From the NCBI GenBank assembly GCA_035463295.1, contig DATHTK010000039.1:23118-87117 (forward strand): a stretch of 64,000 nt of DNA, read 5' to 3'. A program made the translations under genes and the position numbers. Positions 34,584-42,673 of this stretch are shown here, piece after piece; positions within the stretch are counted from its first letter, which is position 1, and every line of letters begins with the position of its first letter. The stretch comes from DATHTK01 sp035463295. GTDB lineage: Bacteria; Actinomycetota; Rubrobacteria; Rubrobacterales; Rubrobacteraceae. The notes beneath the pieces are model-generated. The model was not told where the DNA came from. It saw only the letters and a list, made by a program, of their open reading frames with translations, and searched no databases.

Positions 34584-35393
34584 TCAGGTGACACGGCGGC
34601 TGGTCAGCGGCGGGAACTCTGGTGCCCGCCTCTCGGCAAAGGCGGCGAGTCCGATCTCATAGTCTTCGGAGGCGAGAGTCGCGCGGATGGCGGCCGTCTC
34701 GTAGCGCAGACCCTGCTCGATTGTCGTCTCCGACGCGATATCCACCGCCGCCTTGGCGTAGGCGAGCGCGAACGGGCTGTTGGCGGAGATCTCCTCCGCC
34801 AGTGTCCGGGCCTCGTCCATGAGCGCGTCCGGCGGCACCACCTTGCTCACGAGACCCATATCGAACGCGGTCTCCGCGTCGATCCTCCTGCACGTCAGGA
34901 TCATCTCCTTCGCCCTTGTCGGCCCGATGAGGCGCGGCAGGCGCTGCGTGCCGCCCGCTCCCGGGACTATCCCGATGCCCACCTCGGGTAGCGAGAACGT
35001 AGCGCCCTCGACGGCGATGCGGAAATCGCAGGCCAGGGTTATCTCGAACCCTCCGCCAAAGGCCAGACCGTTGAGGGCGGCTATCGTTGGGACCTGGAAC
35101 CGGGCGAGTCGTTCGGCGAAGGCGTTGAGGGCCCGGTTGTGCGCCCATCTCTCATCTGCGTCCATCCCGGCGCGCTCCTTGAGGTCCACCCCCGAACAGA
35201 AGGCCTTCTCTCCCGCCCCGGTCAGGATCAGTACTCTCGCGTCCCCGGACTCCTCCACCCTGTCGAGCGCCTCTGCGAGCTCTTCGACGATCTGGCTTCC
35301 GAGAGCGTTGTAGCGGTCGGGACGGTCTAGTTTCACCGTCGCCACGTTACCCTCTGTGGTCAGTTCGACCTGCTCGAAGCCTCTTCCGCCCAC
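34584..35393 (-). CDS. Enoyl-CoA hydratase
   Basis: A 269-aa crotonase-fold hydratase, with both catalytic glutamates apparently present: LPEVGIGIVPGAGGTQRLPR and RAKEMILTCRRIDAETAFD. Oxyanion hole: GEKAFCSGVDLKERAGM. It hydrates trans-2-enoyl-CoA in fatty or aromatic acid beta-oxidation. GTG 35393 is preferred because AGGAG lies 8 bases before it; GTG 35402 and 35411 are in frame. It is divergent from the 3-hydroxyacyl-CoA dehydrogenase gene, which catalyses the next step. A good minus-strand promoter overlaps a palindromic motif shared with other operons here. Confidence 0.92.
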   Translation of the reverse strand: MGGRGFEQVELTTEGNVATVKLDRPDRYNALGSQIVEELAEALDRVEESGDARVLILTGAGEKAFCSGVDLKERAGMDADERWAHNRALNAFAERLARFQVPTIAALNGLAFGGGFEITLACDFRIAVEGATFSLPEVGIGIVPGAGGTQRLPRLIGPTRAKEMILTCRRIDAETAFDMGLVSKVVPPDALMDEARTLAEEISANSPFALAYAKAAVDIASETTIEQGLRYETAAIRATLASEDYEIGLAAFAERRAPEFPPLTSRRVT

Positions 35394-35429
35394 GCTGCAC
35401 ACTCCTGTCACGTTCCCCTGGCGGTCGTT

Positions 35430-35460
35430 ATTATCTATACTTTTAACCGTCCGTACAATC
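35430..35460 (-). promoter_or_regulatory. Promoter with overlapping palindromic operator
   Basis: On the minus strand TTGTAC (35458-35453), a 17-base spacer and GATAAT (35435-35430) form a good promoter for the enoyl-CoA hydratase. Its -35 and spacer overlap the motif TTTTAACCGTCCGTACAATC (35441-35460), which resembles TTTTGACCGTTCGGTTAAAC at 37741 (about 15 of 20 bases). The divergent dehydrogenase gene could be controlled by the same site. Confidence 0.6.
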
Positions 35461-35503
35461 AGTCGCCCGAACGGGTCGAGGAAGAGATTGTCAGGAGGGC
35501 ACG

Positions 35504-36649
35504 ATGGTAGACATCGCTGTTGTGGGGGCGGGCACGATGGGTGCTGGCATCGCGGAGAGCGCGGCCCTTGCCGGCATGTCGGTGGCCATGCTGGACGTTC
35601 GCGAGGAAGCTCTGGAGCGCGGCAGGCAGACGATCGAGCGGGATCTGGAACGTCGGGTAAAGAAGGGGCGCCTCTCTGAGGATGAGCGTAGGGAAGTCCT
35701 CGGTCGCGTCTCGACGACGACGTCCGTCGAGGATTGCTCCGAAACGCCGCTGGTCATAGAGGCTGCGGTCGAGGACATAGAGGTGAAAAAGAAGGTCTTC
35801 GCGGACTTCGAGAGCGTGGTCGGAGACGAAGCGGTGCTCGCCACGAACACCTCTTCGCTCTCGGTCGCCGGTATCGCGGCGGCGACAAATCGCCCCCAAC
35901 GCGTGGTGGGTATGCACTTCTTCAACCCGGTGCCCGCGATGCGTCTGGTCGAGGTCGTCGCGGGGCCGTCCACGGACCCTTCGGCTCTGCGCCGGGCGGA
36001 GGAGGTCTCCGAGGGTCTGGGTAAGACACCGGTCCGGGTCTCCGATACGCCCGGGTTCATCGTGAACCGCGTGGCCCGGCCCTTCTACCTGGAGGCTTTG
36101 AGGATCGTGGAAGCCGGGGGCGAGCCGGCGGCGCTGGACGCGGCGATCCGGGAGGCGGGATTCAGGATGGGACCTATGGAACTCGCTGACCTCATCGGTC
36201 ACGACATCAATCTGTCGGTCTCCGAGTCGCTTTTCGAGCGGTACTACTATCAGCCGCGCTTCCGTCCTTCTCACCTCCAGCGGTCGATGGTCGAGGCTGG
36301 GATGCTGGGGAGAAAGAGCGGCCGGGGGTTCTATGACTACTCCGGCGAACAAGGTGCAGTGGAGAATGCGGGGGTGAAATCCTCCGAAGACGTGGCCCTA
36401 CGTACGATCTCCTGCATCGTGAACGAGGCCTTCCTGACTCTCTCGGAGGGCGTGGCTACCGCCGAAGATATAGACAAGGCCATGAAGCTAGGGGCGAATT
36501 ATCCCAAGGGACCGTTCGAGTGGGCCGACGAGATCGGGGTCGACCGCGTCCTGGAGACCCTCGACTCCCTGAGGACGGCCTACGGTGACGCCTACCTCGC
36601 CTCACCCCTCCTGAGAGAGCGGGCATCGGACCGGTCGAGCTCGGACTAG
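35504..36649 (+). CDS. 3-hydroxyacyl-CoA dehydrogenase (FadB/PaaH type)
   Basis: A 381-aa NAD-dependent dehydrogenase oxidising 3-hydroxyacyl-CoA to 3-ketoacyl-CoA. Rossmann motif IAVVGAGTMGAGIAESAALA opens it; catalytic His is in MHFFNPVPAMRLVEVVAG (about residue 140) and the Glu pair region in GFIVNRVARPFYLEALR. A second 3HCDH C-terminal repeat (RTISCIVNEAFLTLSEGVAT, KLGANYPKGPFEWADEIG) explains the length above 300 aa, as in PaaH-type enzymes. ATG 35504 has a strong ribosome site (CAGGAGG). It pairs with the hydratase, ligases and thiolase of the region in aromatic-acid degradation. Confidence 0.94.
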   Translation: MVDIAVVGAGTMGAGIAESAALAGMSVAMLDVREEALERGRQTIERDLERRVKKGRLSEDERREVLGRVSTTTSVEDCSETPLVIEAAVEDIEVKKKVFADFESVVGDEAVLATNTSSLSVAGIAAATNRPQRVVGMHFFNPVPAMRLVEVVAGPSTDPSALRRAEEVSEGLGKTPVRVSDTPGFIVNRVARPFYLEALRIVEAGGEPAALDAAIREAGFRMGPMELADLIGHDINLSVSESLFERYYYQPRFRPSHLQRSMVEAGMLGRKSGRGFYDYSGEQGAVENAGVKSSEDVALRTISCIVNEAFLTLSEGVATAEDIDKAMKLGANYPKGPFEWADEIGVDRVLETLDSLRTAYGDAYLASPLLRERASDRSSSD

Positions 36650-36676
36650 CGCGGACGCGGGCAGAAAGGCGTCGGT

Positions 36677-37165
36677 ATGACGGAGAGGGAACGAGAAGTC
36701 ATGATGCGGTTCCTGGCGGAGCCGACCGACATCAACTTCGGCGGCAAGGTGCACGGCGGGGCCGTGATGAAGTGGATCGACCAGGCCGGGTACGCCTGCG
36801 CCGTGGGGTGGAGCGGGCAGTATTGCGTGACGGTGTACGTCGGTGGCATCCGGTTCTACAGACCCGTGCTCATCGGCAATGTAGTGGAGGTGCATGCCAG
36901 GCTTGTCTACACCGGTCGTACGAGCATGCACGTCGTGGTGGACGTGGGCGCGAGCGATCCCAAGGATCGACACCACACCAAGACGACGCACTGCGTCATC
37001 GTCTTCGTCGCGGTAGACGAACAGGGCAACCCCGTCGCAGTCGCGCGGTGGCACCCGGAGACAGAGGAAGACGTCGCCCTCGAGCGGTACGCCATAAGAC
37101 TCATGGAGTTGCGCAAGGGCATCGAGGAGACGGAGGCGAACCTGCCCGGTGCCGTCTCTCACTGA
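36677..37165 (+). CDS. Acyl-CoA thioesterase (YciA/BFIT hotdog family)
   Basis: A 162-aa hotdog-fold thioesterase hydrolysing acyl-CoA. The signature DINFGGKVHGGAVMKWIDQA sits at residues 17-36 with the catalytic Asp in KWIDQAGY; VYVGGIRFYRPVLIGNVVEV and TGRTSMHVVVDV follow. It lies 27 bases after the dehydrogenase, so co-transcription is likely. A role in releasing CoA from dead-end intermediates is inferred. Confidence 0.88.
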   Translation: MTEREREVMMRFLAEPTDINFGGKVHGGAVMKWIDQAGYACAVGWSGQYCVTVYVGGIRFYRPVLIGNVVEVHARLVYTGRTSMHVVVDVGASDPKDRHHTKTTHCVIVFVAVDEQGNPVAVARWHPETEEDVALERYAIRLMELRKGIEETEANLPGAVSH

Positions 37166-37183
37166 ACCTCATCCCTCGCTCTC

Positions 37184-37603
37184 TCACGTTGGCAGCGGGA
37201 CGTTCTGGAGCCTCACCTGGCCGCGGGCGACCTCCTTGCCGTCCTCGCTGCGGGTGATGATCACCTGCCAGAGCTGCTGGCCTTTGCCCTGGATGACCGG
37301 CTCCGCTACTACCTCGACCCGGCCCACCTTCATCGGCCGCAGGAAGTCGGTGCTGTTGCTCACCCCCACTGCGAACTGTCCCCTCTCTTCCACCGCGGCC
37401 GAGGCACCGATGCTAGCCGCGCTCTCGACCGCCGTTGCGTAGACGCCGCCGTGCACCACGCCCCACGGCGTGTGGTGGCGCTCGTCAAGGTCGATAACTC
37501 CTAGTACCCGGCCCCCGCCGACCTCCTCCACCCGCAGGCCGGCGACCCGCAAGAACTCGCTGCCTCCGGGGCCGATCCCAACCCCAGAACCCTTTTCGGT
37601 CAT
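37184..37603 (-). CDS. PaaI-type hotdog thioesterase
   Basis: A 139-aa thioesterase of the PaaI/YdiI group. LGVIDLDERHHTPWGVVHGG and VYATAVESAASIGASAAVEE hold the conserved HGG and catalytic Glu; FAVGVSNSTDFLRPMKVGRV follows. In the phenylacetate pathway such enzymes hydrolyse misformed aryl-CoA products to rescue CoA. It converges with the other thioesterase gene and is divergent from the AAHS transporter; the 358-base region between carries operator motifs. Confidence 0.87.
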   Translation of the reverse strand: MTEKGSGVGIGPGGSEFLRVAGLRVEEVGGGRVLGVIDLDERHHTPWGVVHGGVYATAVESAASIGASAAVEERGQFAVGVSNSTDFLRPMKVGRVEVVAEPVIQGKGQQLWQVIITRSEDGKEVARGQVRLQNVPLPT

Positions 37604-37717
37604 GGATTACTCCTTCAGGCGGTGGTCCGAGAGCATAGGAAACGCGCGGAGACCGCCAGGGCCACGCGTTCACCGAGGCGCACATTAACGTATGTGGGTA
37701 TCTATGACACAAGATCT

Positions 37718-37760
37718 AACTGACCATTCGGTTGACATGGTTTTGACCGTTCGGTTAAAC
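37718..37760 (+). promoter_or_regulatory. Promoter with two tandem palindromic operators upstream of the aromatic-acid transporter
   Basis: The 358-base gap 37604-37961 holds no gene. Its promoter is excellent: TTGACA (37732-37737), 17 bases, TTAAAC (37755-37760). Two copies of one motif overlap it: AACTGACCATTCGGTTGACA (37718-37737) over the -35 and TTTTGACCGTTCGGTTAAAC (37741-37760) over spacer and -10. This is a classic repressor layout. The transcript would have a leader of about 195 bases before the transporter, in which I see no clear riboswitch; AAAGGAGAG precedes the start codon. Confidence 0.7.
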
Positions 37761-37961
37761 TGGCGGCACGTGAGTGGGATCACGGTTTTTCGATCATGTG
37801 GTAGGGGTGCCACGAAGGGAGTTCGGGAGAAATGGGGGCGGGTGAAACGTCGACCGGTGCGAGGCTCGCGTCGCCGTTCCCGCTTTTCGTATTGAAAGCT
37901 GGCGTAGAGACCGGGCGCAGGAGTGATAGAGCAGAATGCTCTGGAAAGGAGAGCGGTCTAG

Positions 37962-39293
37962 ATGTCTAATAGTGCCGTCAGGCGGGCGGGAGCGACCAGT
38001 TGGGTGGTCTGGCTGGTACCGGCCCTGTGCGGCTTCGCTGTCGGGTTCGACGGTTACGACCTAATCGTCTACGGCACGGTGGTCCCTGCGCTTCTGGAAT
38101 ACCAGGCGTGGGGTCTGACGCCCGAGCGGGTGGGGCTCATCGGGAGCTACGCGATCATCGGGATGCTCTTCGGCGCGCTGCTGGCGGGGACCGTCACGGA
38201 CATAATCGGCCGCCGGAAGGCGCTCCTGATCTGCGTAACCTGGTTCTCCATCTTCACGAGCGCGTGTGGCGTCGCTCCCTCGCCGGAGCTGTTCGGGATC
38301 TTCCGATTTCTCGCCGGGCTCGGGCTCGGTGGCCTCATACCCGTGGCGACGGCTCTGACGCTGGAGTACGCGCCCGGCCACCGGCGCAACATCATATATA
38401 CGGCCATGATGGCCTGCTACAACATCGGTGGACTGCTGGCGGCGGGCCTTGCGATCATGCTCCTACCCGCGTTCGGATGGCGAGTTATGTTCCTGATAGC
38501 GCTGGTCCCGCTCTTCGTCGTGGTGCCTTTGGGGCTGAAGTATCTGCCGGAGTCCATAAGCTTCCTCGTGGCGGAGGGTCGCAGGGACGAGGCGGAGGCG
38601 CTCTCCAGACGCTTCGGGGTTCCCATCCAGGAAGTGGCGAAGACCATCGAAAAAGAGGAGGAGACCGCCTCGCACGAGGGCAAGCTCCACGCCCTCAAGA
38701 CGATACTCTCCAGGATCTACATATTCCGGAGCGTCGCTTTCTGGGTCGCCTCTTTCTGCGGTCTCATGCTCATCTACGGCTTCAGCACCTGGCTGCCCGA
38801 CACGATGACAAGGGCCGGATATACGGTTGGCTCGGCGCTTTCGTTCCTGTTGCTCTTCCAGGCGGGCGCGGTGATCGGCAACCTGGTCGCGGGCGGGCTC
38901 GCGGACAGGTTTGGCACGAAGGTGATCTGTGGACTGTTCTTTGCGATCGCCGCGATAGGCATATCGATGCTGAGCATCAAGATGCCGCTCGTCGTGACCT
39001 ACCTGTTTGCTGGTGTGGCCGGGGCCGGTGTCTTCGCCGCTATGGTGCTCGTGTACTCCTACATCGGGCAGTACTATCCCGCGAGCAGCCGTGCTACGGC
39101 GCTCGGCTGGGCGGCGGGCGTCGGGAGGACGGGGGCGATCGTCGGGCCTATCCTCGGAGGATTCCTGGCGGGAGCCGGTCTGGCGGTGCCGTGGGGCTTC
39201 TACAGCTTCGCGATCGCCGGGGTGGTAGCGGCCGTCATCATCTTCCTCATGCCCAGATCTCCGGCCGCTGCAGACAAGGCCGAATGGATATAG
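37962..39293 (+). CDS. MFS transporter, aromatic acid:H+ symporter (AAHS) family
   Basis: A 443-aa 12-helix major facilitator. The first-helix signature GFAVGFDGYDLIVYGTVVPA is the AAHS hallmark (PcaK/BenK group, Asp residues needed for aromatic acid uptake); TDIIGRRKALLICV is the loop 2-3 motif and YLPESISFLVAEGRRDEAEA the central loop. It therefore likely imports benzoate, hydroxybenzoate or a related acid. It precedes the aldehyde dehydrogenase and CoA ligase genes and sits behind the best operator-promoter of the region. Confidence 0.9.
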   Translation: MSNSAVRRAGATSWVVWLVPALCGFAVGFDGYDLIVYGTVVPALLEYQAWGLTPERVGLIGSYAIIGMLFGALLAGTVTDIIGRRKALLICVTWFSIFTSACGVAPSPELFGIFRFLAGLGLGGLIPVATALTLEYAPGHRRNIIYTAMMACYNIGGLLAAGLAIMLLPAFGWRVMFLIALVPLFVVVPLGLKYLPESISFLVAEGRRDEAEALSRRFGVPIQEVAKTIEKEEETASHEGKLHALKTILSRIYIFRSVAFWVASFCGLMLIYGFSTWLPDTMTRAGYTVGSALSFLLLFQAGAVIGNLVAGGLADRFGTKVICGLFFAIAAIGISMLSIKMPLVVTYLFAGVAGAGVFAAMVLVYSYIGQYYPASSRATALGWAAGVGRTGAIVGPILGGFLAGAGLAVPWGFYSFAIAGVVAAVIIFLMPRSPAAADKAEWI

Positions 39294-39449
39294 CGGCACA
39301 CAGAGACTAGGCGTCGTGCGTTTCCGGTGCGCGGGGTGATGTAACATTAGGAGCTAGGGACAGGTGTTGCGCGTCCTCGCGCGCCGGGAAATCGTAGGGG
39401 AGCCGGGACCCACAGCACGGGGTGCCGGGCTTACAGAAGGAGCATTCAT

Positions 39450-40889
39450 ATGGCTGAACCGTTCATAAACGGCGGCTACGCGGGGTTTTCCGGGTTGGAC
39501 CGGATGGTTATCGTCGATCCTGCCAACGGCGAGGAGATAGACACCGTACCTGCGAGCGGGGCGGCGGAGGTAGATCAGGCGGTCAACAGCGCCTACGAGG
39601 CGTTCCCGGCGTGGCGGGATACCCCGGCCTCGAAGCGCGGAGAGATCCTCGGGAGAGCGGCGCGCGCGGTGCACGCGGACAGGGAAGAGCTGGCCCCTCT
39701 CCTGACCTCCGAGCAGGGCAAGCCCTTGCGGGAGGCGCGACTGGAGATCCGGCGTTTCGTACACACCCTGGAGCACTACGTGGGGCTCGCAAAGAACATC
39801 CGGGGCGGTTACGTGCCGGACCTGGACGAGGATACCTACGGCATGATCGTGCGCCGTCCTCTTGGTGTCGTAGGGGCGATCGTGCCCTGGAACTTCCCGA
39901 CGACGCTTCTCGGCAACAAGCTCGGGCCGGCGTTTATCACGGGGAACGTCGTCGTGGCGAAGCCGTCGGACACTACGCCGCTGACCACGCTCAGGATAGC
40001 GGAGATCATGCATGAGGCCGGCCTCCCGGCGGGTGTGTTCAACGTCGTGACCGGGACGGGACCCGACGCGGGCCAGGCCCTTGCGGAGCACCCCCTGGTG
40101 CGCAAGATAGCCTTCACGGGTTCCACGCCCGTCGGCAAGAGACTTATGGCGCTCGCGGCCAACGACCTCAAGCGCGTCACCCTGGAGCTCGGGGGCTCGG
40201 ACCCGATAATCGTCTGCGACGATGCGAACCTGGACCGGGCGGCGAGCGCCGCCAGCGTGGGCAGGTTCTTCAACGCAGGACAGGCGTGCCTGGCGACAAA
40301 GCGTCTCTATGTCTTCGAGAGCGTCGCCGACGAGTTCGTCGAGAAGTTGACCGCGAAGGTCCGCAGACTGAAGGTCGGGCCGGGAACGGCAGAAGGGATC
40401 ATGCTCGGCCCCCTGCACTCCTCAGGCGGGAGGGAGCTGGTCGAGGAACAGGTGCAGAGCGCCGTGGATTCGGGAGCGAAGGTGCTCGTCGGGGCGAAGA
40501 GGCCCGAGGGAGACGGGTACGACAAGGGAAACTTCTACGAGCCGACGCTGCTCCTGGAGCCCCCGCAAGACTCTCGGGTGGCGACGGAAGAGGTCTTCGG
40601 ACCGGCGCTCCCCATCTGGCGCGTCGGGAACATGGAGGAGGCACTGGAGCTGGCGAATGGTTCCATGTTCGGGCTGGGCTCCTCGATATGGACCGCCGAC
40701 CTCAATCGGGCCTCGGACGCCGCCGAGCGGCTGGAAGCGGGGTACACCTGGATCAACTCCCCCCAGGTCGTCTACGACGAGCTGCCTTTCGGCGGTTGGA
40801 AGCAGTCAGGCTACGGCAAGGAGCACGGCATAGAGGCCCTCGACTACTACACGGAGACGAAGGCAGTCGTCGTCAGGCGGGCGACCTGA
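39450..40889 (+). CDS. NAD(P)-dependent aldehyde dehydrogenase (succinate-semialdehyde type)
   Basis: A 479-aa aldehyde dehydrogenase. Cofactor motif GVVGAIVPWNFPTTLLGNKL; FTGSTPVGKRLM; catalytic Glu in VTLELGGSDPIIVCDDANLD; nucleophilic Cys in FFNAGQACLATKRLY (about residue 278). The PFGGWKQSGYGKEHGIEALD end is typical of GabD-like enzymes. AGAAGGAG precedes ATG 39450. It is only 16 bases from the benzoate-CoA ligase, so it probably oxidises an aromatic or ring-cleavage aldehyde in that pathway, as BoxD or PaaZ-type dehydrogenases do; substrate is inferred. Confidence 0.93.
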   Translation: MAEPFINGGYAGFSGLDRMVIVDPANGEEIDTVPASGAAEVDQAVNSAYEAFPAWRDTPASKRGEILGRAARAVHADREELAPLLTSEQGKPLREARLEIRRFVHTLEHYVGLAKNIRGGYVPDLDEDTYGMIVRRPLGVVGAIVPWNFPTTLLGNKLGPAFITGNVVVAKPSDTTPLTTLRIAEIMHEAGLPAGVFNVVTGTGPDAGQALAEHPLVRKIAFTGSTPVGKRLMALAANDLKRVTLELGGSDPIIVCDDANLDRAASAASVGRFFNAGQACLATKRLYVFESVADEFVEKLTAKVRRLKVGPGTAEGIMLGPLHSSGGRELVEEQVQSAVDSGAKVLVGAKRPEGDGYDKGNFYEPTLLLEPPQDSRVATEEVFGPALPIWRVGNMEEALELANGSMFGLGSSIWTADLNRASDAAERLEAGYTWINSPQVVYDELPFGGWKQSGYGKEHGIEALDYYTETKAVVVRRAT

Positions 40890-40905
40890 GGAGAGGTGGA
40901 CCCTA

Positions 40906-42483
40906 ATGATCGAGTTACCCGAGTGGTACAACGCAAGCGTTCTCGTCGACCGGAACCTGGAGGCCGGGCGCGCCGATAAAGTCGCCATCTTCTGTGGCGA
41001 GGAGAAGATCAGCTACGGTGAGCTCGCCCGCCGTATCAACAGGTTCGGGCACGCCCTGAAGGAGCTGGGAGTCGGCCAGGAGGACCGGGTACTCCTCGTC
41101 CTCAACGATTCGCCTTCTTTCCCCATTGCTTTCTTCGGCGCCATGCGAATCGGCGCCGTGCCGATCCCGGTGAACACCCTCCTCAGAGGCGACGACTACC
41201 GCTTTTTCGTCGAGAACAGCCGCTCGCGCGTCGTGGTCGCCGACCTGATGCACTACGACAAGGTCCGGGACGGGCTGGAAGGCTACGGGGAGCCGGCGGA
41301 GATCATCGTGACAAACGGCGAGGTCGAGGGCAGGAACACCCTCGATGGTCTGCTGGAGTCTGGAGAGGACGATCTCGCGCCAGTAGATACGCACAGGGAC
41401 GACCCCGCTTTCTGGCTCTACAGCTCGGGCAGCACGGGCAAGCCCAAGGGCGCCGTCCACCTGCACCACGACATCATGTACACCTGCGAGACCTACGCCC
41501 GGCACGTGCTGGAGGTCTCCGACGAGGATGTGTGCTTCTCCGCCTCCAAGCTCTTCCACGCCTACGGGCTCGGAAACGGGGTCTCCTTCCCCTACTGGGC
41601 GGGGGCATCGAGCGTGCTCATGCCCGGGAGACCTACGCCGCAGGCGGTCCTGGAGACCATAGAACGCTTCAGGCCGACCCTGTTCTTCTCGGTGCCAACG
41701 CTCTACAACGCGATCCTCAACTACTCCGATGCGACGAGCTACGATCTCTCGTCCATCCGCCTGTGCGCGTCGGCCGCCGAGTCGTTGCCGGCCGGTATGT
41801 GGAGGCGCTGGAAGGATATGTTCGGCTCCACGATCCTCGATGGGATCGGCTCTACGGAGATGCTGCACATCTTTATTTCGAACACGCCGGAAGAGATCCG
41901 GCCCGGCTCGAGCGGGAAACCCGTGCCCGGATACGAGGCGAAGATCCTGGACGAGGAGGGCTACCCTGTGGACTCCGGCGAGGCCGGGTATCTCTCGGTC
42001 AAGGGGGATTCCGCGGCGGCTTACTACTGGCGCAACCACGAGAAGACCAAGGCGACCATGAAGGGCGAGTGGCTATTCGCCGGGGACTGGTACCGGGTGG
42101 ACGAGGACGGTTACTACTGGTACGAGGGCCGCTCGGACGACATGATCAAGGTGAGCGGCCTCTGGGTCTCGCCGGTCGAGGTCGAGAGCACCCTGATGGA
42201 CCACGACGCGGTCATAGAGGCGGCGGCCGTCGGGATCCCCGTGGGAGGGCTCACCCGGGTGAAGGCATATATCATTCTGAGGGAGGGGCACGAAGGCTCC
42301 GACGAGCTTACCGAAGAGCTCCAGAACTGGTGCAAGGACAGGCTCAAGCGTTACCAGTACCCGCATCTGGTGGAGTTCGTCGACGAGCTTCCAAAGACCG
42401 TCACGGGCAAGATACAGCGCTTCAAGCTGCGCGAGCCGGAGCCCCAGGTTCAGATGCCCCGGCAACAGGACGAGTTGGCCTAG
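40906..42483 (+). CDS. Benzoate-CoA ligase family protein
   Basis: A 525-aa AMP-forming aryl-CoA ligase. The N-terminus PEWYNASVLVDRNLEAGRAD and RVLLVLNDSPSFPIAFFGAM are characteristic of the benzoate-CoA ligase (BclA/BadA) branch. P-loop WLYSSGSTGKPKGAVHLHHD at about residue 168; the aromatic pocket region SASKLFHAYGLGNGVSFPYW; GIGSTEMLHIFISN; the hinge GRSDDMIKVSGLWVSPVEVE; and the catalytic Lys in LPKTVTGKIQRFKLRE are all intact. It activates benzoate or a substituted analogue in the cytoplasm. It is followed by a related gene fused to a hydrolase. Confidence 0.92.
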   Translation: MIELPEWYNASVLVDRNLEAGRADKVAIFCGEEKISYGELARRINRFGHALKELGVGQEDRVLLVLNDSPSFPIAFFGAMRIGAVPIPVNTLLRGDDYRFFVENSRSRVVVADLMHYDKVRDGLEGYGEPAEIIVTNGEVEGRNTLDGLLESGEDDLAPVDTHRDDPAFWLYSSGSTGKPKGAVHLHHDIMYTCETYARHVLEVSDEDVCFSASKLFHAYGLGNGVSFPYWAGASSVLMPGRPTPQAVLETIERFRPTLFFSVPTLYNAILNYSDATSYDLSSIRLCASAAESLPAGMWRRWKDMFGSTILDGIGSTEMLHIFISNTPEEIRPGSSGKPVPGYEAKILDEEGYPVDSGEAGYLSVKGDSAAAYYWRNHEKTKATMKGEWLFAGDWYRVDEDGYYWYEGRSDDMIKVSGLWVSPVEVESTLMDHDAVIEAAAVGIPVGGLTRVKAYIILREGHEGSDELTEELQNWCKDRLKRYQYPHLVEFVDELPKTVTGKIQRFKLREPEPQVQMPRQQDELA

Positions 42484-42673
42484 AGGGGGTGAGAGCCGGG
42501 TCGGACGATCGGGGACGCGCGGGCAGGGAGGCTACGCGTGCCCGGATGGGCACCTCGCGCTGCGGGACGACGACCGCATGAGAAGAGAGACCCAGCATGG
42601 GTGACGATGGCCGGGGGGCGTCAGGCGGTCCACACCGGCTGGCCCGGGTGTGGGCAGGAAGGAGCGGCAGGCG

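Noticed and set aside
42538..42553. Perfect 6-bp hairpin GTGCCC/GGGCAC after the benzoate-CoA ligase gene
   Set aside because: Short, no T-run, and such stems are expected by chance at this GC content; not called as a terminator.
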